From: Halorubrum sodomense
Lineage (GTDB): Archaea > Halobacteriota > Halobacteria > Halobacteriales > Haloferacaceae
DNA length: 64,000 nt
Reading direction: 5' to 3'
Assembly: GCF_900111935.1 (NCBI RefSeq)
Contig: NZ_FOYN01000003.1
Location: 124,001 to 188,000, forward strand
Shown: one piece after another, positions 42,707-51,426 of the stretch
Numbering within the stretch: the stretch's first letter is position 1
How the letters are laid out: each line of letters starts with the position of its first letter
The notes under the pieces: generated by a model
What the model was told of the DNA's origin: nothing
Database searches by the model: none
Seen by the model: only the letters and a program-made list of their open reading frames with translations
Made by a program: the position numbers and the translations under genes

Positions 42707-43197
42707 TCCGGTCGCGTCGCGCCCCGCCCCTCGCGGTCGGGGGTGAGGTTGCCGTGTTCGTCGATCTCGCCCGCGACGATCCGCGTCGAGGAGATGCGCT
42801 CGCCGTCCTCGGCCGTGACGTGGTCGACGACCACCAGGTCGAGCGGGTCGCGGCCGCGCTCGGCGCGGATCTCGTTGATCCGCTCGCCGCCCGCCTTCGT
42901 CTCGGGCGAGACGATCAGCGCGTCGAACTCCGGCTCGACCGCGATGCCGGTCGGCTCGGTCAGCTCTCGGATCTCGTACTCGCGCCCGTGCGCCTCGGCC
43001 CGCGGGGCCAACTCCGCCGCCAGGTCGCGCTCGCGCCGGTCGTAGGGACGGACGTACCGCTCGACGTGCCGGGTCTCCGGCGCCAGTTCGTCGGCGGTGA
43101 GCCCGACGGTGACGTCACCCAGCTCGAACGCCCGTTCGAACAGCTTGCGGTGACCGTCGTGAACGGGGTCGAACGTACCTCCCAGCGCGACGTTCAT
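42703..43197 (-). CDS. coaD: Phosphopantetheine adenylyltransferase, archaeal type
   Basis: 164 residues, nucleotidyltransferase making dephospho-CoA from 4'-phosphopantetheine. VALGGTFDPVHDGHRKLFER carries the TxGH-type motif, and the C-terminal motif ISSTRIVAGEID is the ISSTxI signature. The tail is acidic/basic mixed (ATRPE). The gene overlaps a membrane-protein gene downstream. Confidence 0.92.
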   Translation of the reverse strand: MNVALGGTFDPVHDGHRKLFERAFELGDVTVGLTADELAPETRHVERYVRPYDRRERDLAAELAPRAEAHGREYEIRELTEPTGIAVEPEFDALIVSPETKAGGERINEIRAERGRDPLDLVVVDHVTAEDGERISSTRIVAGEIDEHGNLTPDREGRGATRPE

Positions 43198-43272
43198 GCC
43201 TCTCCGTTGCGCGGGTCGAACTTAAAACGTCCCGAACCGCGGTCGGCGCGGAATCGGGTCGGCCGGGACCGC

Positions 43273-43893
43273 TCAGTTCGCGGACTCGCTCCCGTCCGCG
43301 TCGGCCTCCTCGCCGTCACCCTCGTCGGAGTCGTCGTCCTCGACCGCGTCTGGGTCGTCATCCTCGGTCGCGTCGGGGTCGTCGCCCTCCCCGCCGACGG
43401 ATATCTGGACGGGTTCGGCGTCGCCGTCGGGCGACTCGCCGCCGAGGCGCCGGTCGAGGTTGAAAACGGCGTTCAGCTCCGCCTGAACGTCGCCGACGAC
43501 GCCGCGGACGAGGTCACTGGGCGCGATCGCCTCGTACTCGTAGGGGTTGTTGCCCGCGCCCTCCGCCTTCCGCTTGTCTCGCTCGACGGTGCCCTCGTCG
43601 TGGAGTTCCGCGAGCGCCTCGCGGACGGTGCTGGGGTAGAGGCCGGTGCCGTCGGCGACCTCGTCGCTCGTGCTCCGCGGGTTGTCCCGGAGGTAGACGT
43701 AGATGCGCGCGCGGGTCTCCGTGTCGAGGACCCACGCGAGGAGGTCGACGACGTTGTCGTCGAACCCCTTTACGGCTCTGTCGGCGCCCTCGCCCAGCCG
43801 TTCCTTCGTCTTCCGAAGCTCCTCGCGGGTTCGCTCCGTCGGTGACTCCTCCGGGTCGTCTACCGGCTCCGAAGGCGAATCGTCCGTGGTCAT
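43273..43893 (-). CDS. Winged-helix transcriptional regulator
   Basis: 206 residues. Residues ~45-115 form a winged helix: VDLLAWVLDTETRARIYVYL, RDNPRSTSDEVADGTGLYPS, TVREALAELHDEGTVERDKR. The C-terminal third is a very acidic, Asp/Glu-rich tail. The N-terminus is charged and helical. It resembles TrmB/MarR-like single-copy haloarchaeal regulators. Targets are not evident. Confidence 0.82.
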   Translation of the reverse strand: MTTDDSPSEPVDDPEESPTERTREELRKTKERLGEGADRAVKGFDDNVVDLLAWVLDTETRARIYVYLRDNPRSTSDEVADGTGLYPSTVREALAELHDEGTVERDKRKAEGAGNNPYEYEAIAPSDLVRGVVGDVQAELNAVFNLDRRLGGESPDGDAEPVQISVGGEGDDPDATEDDDPDAVEDDDSDEGDGEEADADGSESAN

Positions 43894-43991
43894 GGCGAAA
43901 AGTGGGAGCTACGCGGGCAAAAGGGTTTCTCGTTGCTTTCGTTCCGACGAAACACGCGGACGCGGTCCGCGTCGCGTTTCCGCTCCCGGCG

Positions 43992-45071
43992 TCAGGCCCG
44001 CACGAGGAGGTCGGAACGCAGCGCGTCGGCGCCCGACTCCCCCCGGATCCGGCGCTGGCGCGCCGCCCCGCTCTCCGCCTCGTACACCTCGCGGATGCCG
44101 TCGATGCCCAGGCGATCGCACTCCGCCTCGACGATCTCGCCCAGCGGCGTCGTCCCCTCGCCGTCGCGGTCGACGAACGCGGCGTCGTGACCGTGCCGGA
44201 TCGCGCGCCACTTGTTCTCGTCCAACAGTTCGCGGCGCAGCGTCGGCGGGGACTCGCCGTCCTCGTACCGCGCCGCGTAGTCGACGACCAGCGCGCGGAC
44301 GTACTCGACCAGGGCGAGCGTGACCTCGGGGTCGCGCTGCGCGTCGGGCGCGCGCACCTCCACGGTGCCGTGGCCCGTGTGGGGGCGCACGTCGAACCAC
44401 AGCTCGCCGCGGTCCGCGATGGAGTCCGTCTCGACCATCCGGCGCTCGTACCGCCGGAAGGCGTCGAAGTCGTCGAACGCCGACGGGATACCCGTGTTCG
44501 GGAGGTTCTCGAACACCTTCGCGCGGGCCGAGGCGAGCCCGGTGTCGAACCCGTTCCAGAACGGGGAGTTGGCCGACAGGGCGAGCAGCACCGGGCAGTG
44601 CCACCGCAGGCGGTTCGCGATCCAGACGGCCTTGTCCGCGTCGTCGACGCCGACGTGGACGTGGAGTCCCGCCGTCGTGTTCCGGTGTTGCGGGTACCGG
44701 ATGCGGTCCAGCTGCGCCTGGTACCGCGGCTTCTCGACGTGATCGAGTTCGCGCCACTTCGCCGTCGGGTGGAGGCCCGCCGCCGCGATCCGGTAGCCGT
44801 CCGCGGCGGCGTGGTCGACGAGCGCCTCCCGGACCGTCGCGAGCGCCTCGCGCGCCGCCGCCGGGTCTTCGATCGTCTCGGTCTGGGCCTCTATCGTGCA
44901 CTCGAACAGCTCGTGGTCGAACCCCTCCGGCACCGCCGCCGGCGGGTCGCGGCCGTACACGAGGTCGTCCGTCCCGGACGTGGGGTGGCCGTCGGCATCG
45001 ACGATGTAGAACTCCTCTTCGATGCCGAGCGTCCCCATCCGGGAGAACGCGTCCCGCGAACCGAGTTCCAT
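43992..45071 (-). CDS. gshA: Glutamate-cysteine ligase
   Basis: 359 residues, GCS2-type carboxylate-amine ligase. [60 protein letters not shown] and [20 protein letters not shown] are all family motifs. Haloarchaea use gamma-glutamylcysteine, not glutathione, as their main thiol, and this enzyme makes it. There is no glutathione synthetase here. A TATA-like GATATAAGAC at 45094-45103 lies 25-30 bases upstream, giving a leaderless start. Confidence 0.93.
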   Translation of the reverse strand: MELGSRDAFSRMGTLGIEEEFYIVDADGHPTSGTDDLVYGRDPPAAVPEGFDHELFECTIEAQTETIEDPAAAREALATVREALVDHAAADGYRIAAAGLHPTAKWRELDHVEKPRYQAQLDRIRYPQHRNTTAGLHVHVGVDDADKAVWIANRLRWHCPVLLALSANSPFWNGFDTGLASARAKVFENLPNTGIPSAFDDFDAFRRYERRMVETDSIADRGELWFDVRPHTGHGTVEVRAPDAQRDPEVTLALVEYVRALVVDYAARYEDGESPPTLRRELLDENKWRAIRHGHDAAFVDRDGEGTTPLGEIVEAECDRLGIDGIREVYEAESGAARQRRIRGESGADALRSDLLVRA

Positions 45072-45330
45072 TACGCCCCCGTTCCGCCCCCGCGGTCTTA
45101 TATCGATTGGAACCCGAAACGGAGCGCCGGTGTCGACAGCGGGCGGGTCAGCGGACGGTTCGCACCGAGAGACGGTGCCGTCGACGCGTCGGGCCGTCCA
45201 CTACGGGAACTGAGCCGTCCGCCGTCGAGGTTGTCGCCTCTCTGGGTTGAATTTATTATCCTAGAGGCACGTTAGCAGTCATCATGGTGAGAGCGCGTAC
45301 CAGGGGACGGATCCGTCCGACGACCGAGCC
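45072..45330. promoter_or_regulatory. Divergent promoter region between gshA and the epoxidase operon
   Basis: 260 bases. On the minus strand GATATAAGAC (45094-45103) serves gshA. On the plus strand AATTTATTATCC (45250-45261) is a strong TATA box; transcription should begin near 45280. An ATG at 45284 opens a 16-codon upstream ORF that overlaps the monooxygenase start. Between 45105 and 45245 nothing is recognisable. Confidence 0.55.
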
Positions 45331-45334
45331 ATGA
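45284..45334 (+). CDS. 16-residue upstream ORF of the monooxygenase
   Basis: ATG at 45284, stop TGA at 45332-45334. The stop overlaps the ATG of the monooxygenase (ATGA). The peptide is basic (begins MVRARTRGRIRP) and unlike the acidic proteome. As its ATG lies within a few bases of the expected transcript start, it probably captures leaderless ribosomes and passes them on to the real gene. Confidence 0.4.
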   Translation: MVRARTRGRIRPTTEP

Positions 45335-46674
45335 CGCTGGGTGAGACCCGGAGATACGACGGAGAGCGAGCGTCGAGCAAGGGCGAACGGGCAGTAGTCC
45401 TGGGAGCGAGCATGGCCGGGTTGCTGGCCGCCCGCGTTCTCGACGACGCCTACGAGCGAGTCACGGTCGTCGAACGCGACTCCCTGCCGACGGCTCCCGA
45501 GACCAGAGACGGCGTCCCCCAGGGAAAACACGTTCACGTGCTTCTGGAGGCCGGCCGTTCGAGCATCAGTGACCTCTTTCCGGGATACGGGGAGGACCTC
45601 GTCGACGCCGGGGCGCTGATCATCGACGTGGGCCAGGAGCTGCGCCACTACGACGAAGGCGGCTATCTGGCTCCGCCGGCGAGGAGGATGGAAATGTACT
45701 GCGCGAGCAGGCCCCTCCTGGAGACGGTCGTCCGCCGGCACCTCGCCGAACTGGACGGCGTGACGATCCGTGACAACACGCAGTTCGTCGCTTACCGGAC
45801 CGACGCCGACGCCGACCGGATCGACGGTGTCCGCGTCAGGGGCGACGACGGGCTCGAGACGCTGGAGGCGGCGGTCGTCGTCGACGCGACGGGTCGGGCC
45901 AGTCGAACGCCGGCCTGGCTGGCCGAGAACGGCTACGGCGAGCCGCCGGTCGAGGAGGTCGAGATCGACATGGTCTACAGCACCCTTCGGGTCAACCGTC
46001 CGGAGGGCGACCGCCGGATGCCGTTCGTCCCTCAGTCGGCACCCAGGACCCGCGGGGGCGCTGCCTTCCCCGTTGAAGGCGGCGAGTGGGTTGTGACCCT
46101 CGGCGGGATGCACGAGACGGACCCGCCCGCCACCGTCGAGGGGTTCCTCCCGTACGCCCGGGAGCTCCCCGTCGAGGACATCGAAACGATTCTCGCCTCG
46201 CACGAGGTGGTGTCCGACGGCGTCGAACGGTACCCGTTCCCGTCGAACCGGCGAGTTCGCTACGAGAGTCTGGACCGATTCCCCGGCGGCCTCGTCGTCT
46301 TGGGCGACGCGATCGCGAGCTTCAACCCGATCTACGGTCAGGGTATGTCGGTCGCCGCCCTGGAGGCCTTGGCGCTCCACGAAACGCTCGCCTCGAGCGG
46401 CGACGGCCCCCTCGGCAAACGGTTCGCCGAGCGGGCGACCGACGTCGTCGACATCGCGTGGCAGATGGCCGTCGGGTCCGACGCGGCCTTCGAAGCGACC
46501 GACGGACCGACGCCGCCGGGCGCGTCGATGTTCGATACCTACCTCTCGCGGCTGGTCCGTCAGGCCCACACCGACCCGCGTCTCTCCGAGGCCTTCTACC
46601 GCGTCGTCGGGATGGAAGTCGCACCCACCGACCTGCTTCGGCCGGGTACCGTCTGGCGGACGGTGACGCCATGA
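45331..46674 (+). CDS. FAD-dependent monooxygenase, epoxidase-like
   Basis: 447 residues. FAD motif VVLGASMAGLLAARVLDD, DG-type segment VVVDATGRASRTPAWLAENG, and the C-terminal FAD loop VVLGDAIASFNPIYGQGMSV, which is typical for the epoxidase LasC/halogenase-related and geranylgeranyl-reductase-related branch of flavoprotein monooxygenases. It likely adds oxygen across a C=C bond or hydroxylates; substrate unknown. It forms an operon by ATGA overlap with an epoxide hydrolase, which fits epoxide formation then opening. Closest relatives appear bacterial in character, and a transposon remnant follows the operon, suggesting transfer. Confidence 0.8.
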   Translation: MTLGETRRYDGERASSKGERAVVLGASMAGLLAARVLDDAYERVTVVERDSLPTAPETRDGVPQGKHVHVLLEAGRSSISDLFPGYGEDLVDAGALIIDVGQELRHYDEGGYLAPPARRMEMYCASRPLLETVVRRHLAELDGVTIRDNTQFVAYRTDADADRIDGVRVRGDDGLETLEAAVVVDATGRASRTPAWLAENGYGEPPVEEVEIDMVYSTLRVNRPEGDRRMPFVPQSAPRTRGGAAFPVEGGEWVVTLGGMHETDPPATVEGFLPYARELPVEDIETILASHEVVSDGVERYPFPSNRRVRYESLDRFPGGLVVLGDAIASFNPIYGQGMSVAALEALALHETLASSGDGPLGKRFAERATDVVDIAWQMAVGSDAAFEATDGPTPPGASMFDTYLSRLVRQAHTDPRLSEAFYRVVGMEVAPTDLLRPGTVWRTVTP

Positions 46675-47579
46675 GCGACTCGGAACGGGCGTCGGCGCCG
46701 CTCCCCGACGTTCCCGGCATCGAACGGGGGTACCGGGAGGTCAACGGCGTCGAACTCCACACCGTCACCGCCGGCGACCCCGGCGGTCAGCCGGTCGTCC
46801 TGCTACACGGGTTCCCCGAGTTCTGGTACGAGTGGCGCGAGTACCTGGACCCGCTGGCTGAGGCCGGCTACCGCGTCGTCGTCCCGGACCAGCGCGGCTA
46901 CAACCTGAGCGGGAAACCCACCGGGCTCGACGCCTATAGCATCGACACGCTCGCTGCCGATATCGTCGATCTCATCGAGACGACGGGCCGCGAGAGCGCG
47001 CACGTCGTGGGGCACGACTGGGGAGCGGCCGTGGCCTGGGACCTGGCGCTGCGCCATCCCGAGTCCGTCGACCGGCTCGGCATCGTCAACGTCCCGCATC
47101 CGACCGTCTTCCAACGGACGCTCACCGCCGATCTCACTCAGCTGCGAAACAGTTGGTACATGTTCTTCTTCCAGCTTCCGCTGCTCCCCGAGTGGACGAG
47201 CAGTCGGAACCGGTTCGCCTTCTTCGTGAACACGATGGAGGGCGGCTCGCGGCCGGGGACGTTCGACGAACCGGACTTCGAACGCTACCGACGGGCCTGG
47301 AGCCGTGCGGACGCCGTCGGCTCGATGATCAACTGGTACCGCGCCCTGTTTCGACGGCGGAGAGATCCGCCCCGAGAACGGGTCGACGCTCCCACGCTCG
47401 TGGTCTGGGGCGAGAACGACCAGGCCCTGGTTCCGCGGATGGCCGAGGAAAGCGTCCAGTTCTGCTCGGACGGGCGCCTGGAGCGGTTCCCGGACGCGAC
47501 TCACTGGGTGCCGCACGAACGTCGCGACCGGGTCGCTGCACTCCTCCTGGAACATCTCGACGGGAGTGCCCCCGCCTGA
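46671..47579 (+). CDS. Epoxide hydrolase, alpha/beta fold
   Basis: 302 residues. HGFPEFWYEWREYLDPLAEA holds the HGxP oxyanion motif (residues 46-49); the nucleophile is Asp116 in VVGHDWGAAVAWDLAL, which is the epoxide-hydrolase signature (haloalkane dehalogenases also have Asp). The cap domain contains NWYRALFR, where a Tyr acts as acid catalyst, and the catalytic His is in DATHWVPHERRD. A general acid Asp is in VVWGENDQALVP. It hydrolyses an epoxide to a diol, possibly the product of the upstream monooxygenase. Coupled to it by an ATGA overlap. Confidence 0.85.
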   Translation: MSDSERASAPLPDVPGIERGYREVNGVELHTVTAGDPGGQPVVLLHGFPEFWYEWREYLDPLAEAGYRVVVPDQRGYNLSGKPTGLDAYSIDTLAADIVDLIETTGRESAHVVGHDWGAAVAWDLALRHPESVDRLGIVNVPHPTVFQRTLTADLTQLRNSWYMFFFQLPLLPEWTSSRNRFAFFVNTMEGGSRPGTFDEPDFERYRRAWSRADAVGSMINWYRALFRRRRDPPRERVDAPTLVVWGENDQALVPRMAEESVQFCSDGRLERFPDATHWVPHERRDRVAALLLEHLDGSAPA

Positions 47580-47839
47580 ACGGCGACGCTCTCGCGGCTC
47601 TCGGCCGACGCGAGTCCCTCCGTACGGGTGGACGTTTCGCCGCGAGGACACGGGCTACGACGCGCAGTCGGTCCGGTCCCTTACAACGCGCCGCGGGCGC
47701 CATCGGACCCGCCTCGCTGTCCGCAGACCGTCGCTCGGCGATGAAACGGACCGCGGAACCGGCAGAAAACGAGTCGGCGGCGCGCGTTCACGCGCCCGAT
47801 CTCCTCACCCCGATTCTCCGAGTCCGACACCGTCTCCCT
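47580..47839. other. Intergenic stretch before the TnpB remnant
   Basis: About 260 bases. No credible gene. GCGCGCGTTCACGCGC around 47792-47807 is a small inverted repeat. A frame open on the plus strand reads straight into the TnpB remnant without a start of its own. It may be what is left of the IS left part or unrelated spacer. Confidence 0.4.
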
Positions 47840-48453
47840 TCAGCACAATTCAAGGTGACGACTACGACCATTGGTGCCGCGAGTTCGAGAAGCGCCGTGA
47901 GGAGATGCAACAGCGTGGGACGCAAGCTGTACACAACGCCCTGCTTCGCCTCGGAAAGCGGGAAGAAGCGTGGCGGAAGCAGTACATCCACACGGTAGCC
48001 AATGAGATCGTTTCGGAAGCCGTCGAACACGACTGCGACGTGATCGCGTTCGAGGACTTGAGCGACATTCGAGAGCGGCTTCCACACGCGAAGTGGCACC
48101 ACATGTGGGCGTTTCGACGCCTGTACGAGTACGTCGAGTACAAAGCGCCAGAACAAGGCGTCTCCGTGGAGCAAGTTGAGCCGAACCACACGTCCCAACG
48201 TTGTTCTCGGACGGACTGTGGGTTCACGCATGAAGACAACCGCCACGGTGAACACTTTGAGTGCCAGAAGTGCGGGTACGAGGTCAACGCGGACTACAAT
48301 GCGGCGAAGAATATCGGGGTTCGATACGCCCGGAAACAGAGACACAGCCTCCGTTCCTCGCCCAAGTCGGGGAGCGGAGACGCACAAGTAGACGTGCGTG
48401 TGAATGGTGGGACGGTGAACGGCGAGAGTTACCAGCCTATTGCTGGCGACTGA
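47840..48453 (+). pseudogene. tnpB: IS200/IS605 family TnpB, C-terminal remnant
   Basis: Only the last ~200 residues of the RNA-guided nuclease TnpB remain. RuvC-II Glu is in CDVIAFEDLSDIRERLPHAK, followed by HMWAFRRLYEYVEYKAPEQG, the zinc finger (TSQRCSRTDCGFTHEDNR; HFECQKCGYEV) and RuvC-III Asp in VNADYNAAKNIGVRYARK. The N-terminal half with the RuvC-I Asp and WED/REC parts is missing, so it cannot cut DNA. Homology starts near 47846 without a start codon. Just downstream is the element's right-end stem-loop. No TnpA is present. Confidence 0.85.
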
Positions 48454-48535
48454 TTTCCGGGAGTCCACATCAAAGCCCCACCCTCAACGAGCGAACCCCG
48501 TATGGGGTGAGCGAAGTAGGGTGGGGTAGTTTACC
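48454..48535 (+). mobile_element. IS200/IS605 right end with stem-loop
   Basis: CCCCACCC (48476-48483) pairs perfectly with GGGTGGGG (48519-48526). Inside, ACCCC (48495-48499) pairs with GGGGT (48504-48508) around a GTAT loop. GAGCGA flanks both sides of the inner stem. This is the right-end hairpin and scaffold region of the TnpB-associated RNA (omega/re RNA or sense-overlapping transcript). The end is TTTAC, whose TTA (48531-48533) is also the stop codon of the DoxX gene on the other strand. A related copy is at 61.8 kb. Confidence 0.75.
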
Positions 48536-49085
48536 CGAGGACGTAGCGGAGCTTCGGGAACCGCTCGACGAGCGTCTGCCCGCCGACCTCCAGTTGCTCG
48601 ATGAAGGCGTCGAGGCCGAGGACGCGGCCCGCGCCGAACGCGGCGACCGTGAGGAACACGACCGCGTAGACGAGCGTCGAGTCGAACAGCGCCAGGAGGT
48701 CGCCGCTCCACCCGCCGAGGTAGAACAGCGTCATCTGGAGCGTGCCCCCGAGCGCCGCCAGCCGGACGAACGCGCCGGTGATGAGCGCCGCGCCGACGAG
48801 CAGCTGCGTCGCCGGAACGAACACGTTGACGAACTCCATCAGCGCCGCGTTCGACGCCATCGCGGCGTAGATCCCGCTGACCGGGCTCGCGGGGTCGACG
48901 TTCGCGAGGTACCCCGCGGCGTCGAACGGCCACTCCGAGACCTTCCCGAGGCCCGCGAACAGGATCATCCCGCCGATGGTCGCCCGGAGCAGGACGATGA
49001 ACAGCGCCGACAGCGAGTGCGCCTTCCCCAGCAGCGTGATCCCGCCGAACTCCCCGCCGAACTCGTTTGTGTTTTTCGTGGACAT
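48531..49085 (-). CDS. DoxX-family membrane protein
   Basis: 184 residues with four hydrophobic segments: LFIVLLRATIGGMILFAGLG, the FVNVFVPATQLLVGAALITG block, a third around LGGTLQMTLFYLGG, and LVYAVVFLTVAAFGAGRVLG. DoxX/TQO small subunit-like proteins belong to quinone-linked or oxidoreductase membrane complexes; the precise role is unknown. The ATG at 49085 has a TATA-like TTTATACG at 49118-49125. Its stop codon TAA coincides with the end of the IS200/IS605 right end, so the C-terminus (RYVLG) may have been fixed by the insertion. Confidence 0.8.
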   Translation of the reverse strand: MSTKNTNEFGGEFGGITLLGKAHSLSALFIVLLRATIGGMILFAGLGKVSEWPFDAAGYLANVDPASPVSGIYAAMASNAALMEFVNVFVPATQLLVGAALITGAFVRLAALGGTLQMTLFYLGGWSGDLLALFDSTLVYAVVFLTVAAFGAGRVLGLDAFIEQLEVGGQTLVERFPKLRYVLG

Positions 49086-49228
49086 AGTGTCTCTCCTCAC
49101 TTACGAGTACGCCGAACACCCGTATAAATCGGAAAGCGAGTTCCCCCTCGGCGGGACGAATTCGGCCGGGCCCCCTCGTCCGAGGGGATTTTAAATACCA
49201 CGACCCGAACGCTATCGGCTCCCCTCGT

Positions 49229-49912
49229 TTACCACGCCTCGCCGCTCGCGAGGTCGACGTCGGCGTCGCCCTTCTCGGAGGGGCAGACGTCCGCGAGCGC
49301 GCAGTCGGCGCAGTCGGGGTTGATCGCGGTGCACGTCGCGCGGCCGTGGTCGATCATGAGGTGCGTGAACTGCTGCCAGTCGCGCTCGGGGACGACCTCC
49401 AGCAGGTCCTGCTCTATCGACTCGGGGCGTTCCTCCTCCGTGATCCCGAGCCGCCGCGTGATCCGCTGGACGTGGGTGTCGACGACGATCCCTTCGACCA
49501 CGTCGTGGCCGTGCTGGAGGACGACGTTCGCGGTCTTGCGACCGACGCCTGCGAGGTCCGTCAGCTCCGACATCGTGTCCGGCACCTCACCGCCGTGCTT
49601 CTCCGCGATGTCCGAACACGCCGAGCGGATGTACTTCGCCTTGTTGTTGTAGTAGGTGATGGAGTGTATCGCCTCCGCGAGCTCCTCTTGGGGCGCGTTC
49701 GCGTACTCCTCGGGGGTCTCGTAGGTCTCGAACAGGTCGGCGCACACCCCGTTCACGCGCTCGTCGGTACACTGTGCCGAGAGGATCACGGCGATGAGCA
49801 GCTCCAGGCGGTTCGAGTAGTTGAGCGAGATGGTCGAGTCGGGGTACTCCTCGTACAGTCGGTCGACGACCTCGTCGACCTGTTCCTCTCGCGAGTCGAG
49901 TGGGGTTCCCAT
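49229..49912 (-). CDS. nth: Endonuclease III
   Basis: 227 residues, base-excision DNA glycosylase/AP lyase for oxidised pyrimidines. The helix-hairpin-helix LTDLAGVGRKTANVVLQHGH supplies the catalytic Lys, and VVDTHVQRITRRLG the catalytic Asp. The [4Fe-4S] cluster motif C-x6-C-x2-C-x5-C is complete (CTAINPDCADCALADVC). The ATG at 49912 gives a normal N-terminus. Single gene. Confidence 0.95.
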   Translation of the reverse strand: MGTPLDSREEQVDEVVDRLYEEYPDSTISLNYSNRLELLIAVILSAQCTDERVNGVCADLFETYETPEEYANAPQEELAEAIHSITYYNNKAKYIRSACSDIAEKHGGEVPDTMSELTDLAGVGRKTANVVLQHGHDVVEGIVVDTHVQRITRRLGITEEERPESIEQDLLEVVPERDWQQFTHLMIDHGRATCTAINPDCADCALADVCPSEKGDADVDLASGEAW

Positions 49913-50056
49913 ACGACTCCCTCCGTCCGGGCGACATTGAACGATCCGACTGGGCGTTCCCCGTTCCGGGTACTCCGACCGTCGCCCGGTCGAGCGGTCC
50001 GACGAGCGACTCGACCGAGTAGTAAGACAGTTACCACGCGCCGCGTTTGAGGGCGT

Positions 50057-51340
50057 ATGGACGTACTCGACGTCGCGGCGCGCGCGGCAGCGACCGGGCC
50101 GGTGTGCGACGCCTGCCTCGGCCGGCTCGTCGCCGACCGGAGCTTCGGGCTGTCGAACGCCGACCGCGGCTCGGCGCTCCGGGTGTCGCTCGCGCTGCGC
50201 GACGACGAGGATCACGAACCCGTCGACACCGCGGACTGCTGGGTGTGCGAGGGGCGCTGCGCCGAGTTCGACGCCTGGGCCGAGCGCGCCGCCGAGGCGG
50301 TCGAGGGGATCGAGTTCGCCACGTACAACGTCGGCACCCGACCGCCGCCGCTGATCGAGGAGAACGAGGCGCTGTTGCGCGCGGACGTCGGCCTGGACGA
50401 GGACGCGGGCGAGCCGTTCAAATCGGAGTTCAACCGCGAGGTCGGGAAGCGCTTCGGGCGACTCACCGACACCGAGGTCTCCTTCGACCGCCCCGACGTT
50501 CAGTTCACGATCGACCTGGCGGAAGAGGAGGTCGACGCGAAGATCAACTCTACCTTCGTCTACGGCCGGTACCGCAAACTGGAGCGCGACATCCCCCAGA
50601 CCGAGTGGCCCTGCCGCGAGTGTAAGGGCTCCGGGCGGCGGGGCGCCGACCCCTGCGACCACTGCGGCGGCTCCGGCTACCTCTACGACGACAGCGTCGA
50701 GGAGTACACCGCACCGGTCGTCGAGGACGTGATGGACGGGACGGAGGCGACGTTCCACGGCGCCGGCCGCGAGGATGTCGATGCCCTGATGCTCGGCACC
50801 GGCCGCCCGTTCGTGATCGAGGTCGAGGAGCCCCGCCGGCGTCGGGTCGACACCGACCGCCTCCAGTCCGACATCAACGCGTTCGCGGACGGCGCCGTCG
50901 AGGTCGAGGGACTGCGGCTCGCGACCTACGACACGGTCGAGCGCGTGAAGGAACACGACGCCGCCAAGCGCTACCGGGCGCGGGTGACCTTCGACGCCGA
51001 CGTCGACGCCGACGCCCTCACAGAGGCGGTCGGGGAGCTGGAGGGCGCCACCGTCGAGCAGTACACGCCGAACCGCGTCGACCACCGCCGCGCGAGCATC
51101 ACCCGCGAGCGCGACGTGTACGAGGCGACCGCCGAACTCGACGACCCGCGCCACGCGACCGTCGAGATCCGCGGCGAGGGGGGACTCTACGTCAAGGAGC
51201 TGATATCGAGCGACGAGGGACGCACCGAACCGAGCCTCGCCGGCCTGCTCGGCGTCGGCGCCGAGGTGACCGCCCTCGACGTCCTCGCGGTCGAGGGCGA
51301 AGACGAGCCGTTCGAACGCGACGATTTCTTCCGCGAGTGA
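50057..51340 (+). CDS. pus10: tRNA pseudouridine synthase Pus10
   Basis: 427 residues. Makes pseudouridine 54/55 in archaeal tRNA. N-terminal zinc-binding THUMP-like part (CDACLGRL; CWVCEGRC), then RPDVQFTIDLAEEEVDAKIN and the catalytic Asp in HGAGREDVDALMLGTGRPFV. The C-terminal thumb ends GEGGLYVKELISSDEGRTEP. Between YRKLERDIPQTEWP and the catalytic domain there are two CxxCxGxG motifs (CRECKGSG; CDHCGGSG), a DnaJ-like zinc finger also present, as I recall, in other haloarchaeal Pus10. Confidence 0.93.
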   Translation: MDVLDVAARAAATGPVCDACLGRLVADRSFGLSNADRGSALRVSLALRDDEDHEPVDTADCWVCEGRCAEFDAWAERAAEAVEGIEFATYNVGTRPPPLIEENEALLRADVGLDEDAGEPFKSEFNREVGKRFGRLTDTEVSFDRPDVQFTIDLAEEEVDAKINSTFVYGRYRKLERDIPQTEWPCRECKGSGRRGADPCDHCGGSGYLYDDSVEEYTAPVVEDVMDGTEATFHGAGREDVDALMLGTGRPFVIEVEEPRRRRVDTDRLQSDINAFADGAVEVEGLRLATYDTVERVKEHDAAKRYRARVTFDADVDADALTEAVGELEGATVEQYTPNRVDHRRASITRERDVYEATAELDDPRHATVEIRGEGGLYVKELISSDEGRTEPSLAGLLGVGAEVTALDVLAVEGEDEPFERDDFFRE

Positions 51341-51426
51341 CGGGTCGCAAGCCGCTGACACGGCGTCTCACGGCGGCGCGGCGTCTCACGGCGCAGACGT
51401 ACATCTGAACGCGCCGGGAACCAGCG

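Noticed and set aside
47566-48453. Full-length TnpB nuclease
   Set aside because: Homology begins only near 47846. The N-terminal half including the first RuvC Asp is missing and there is no start codon.
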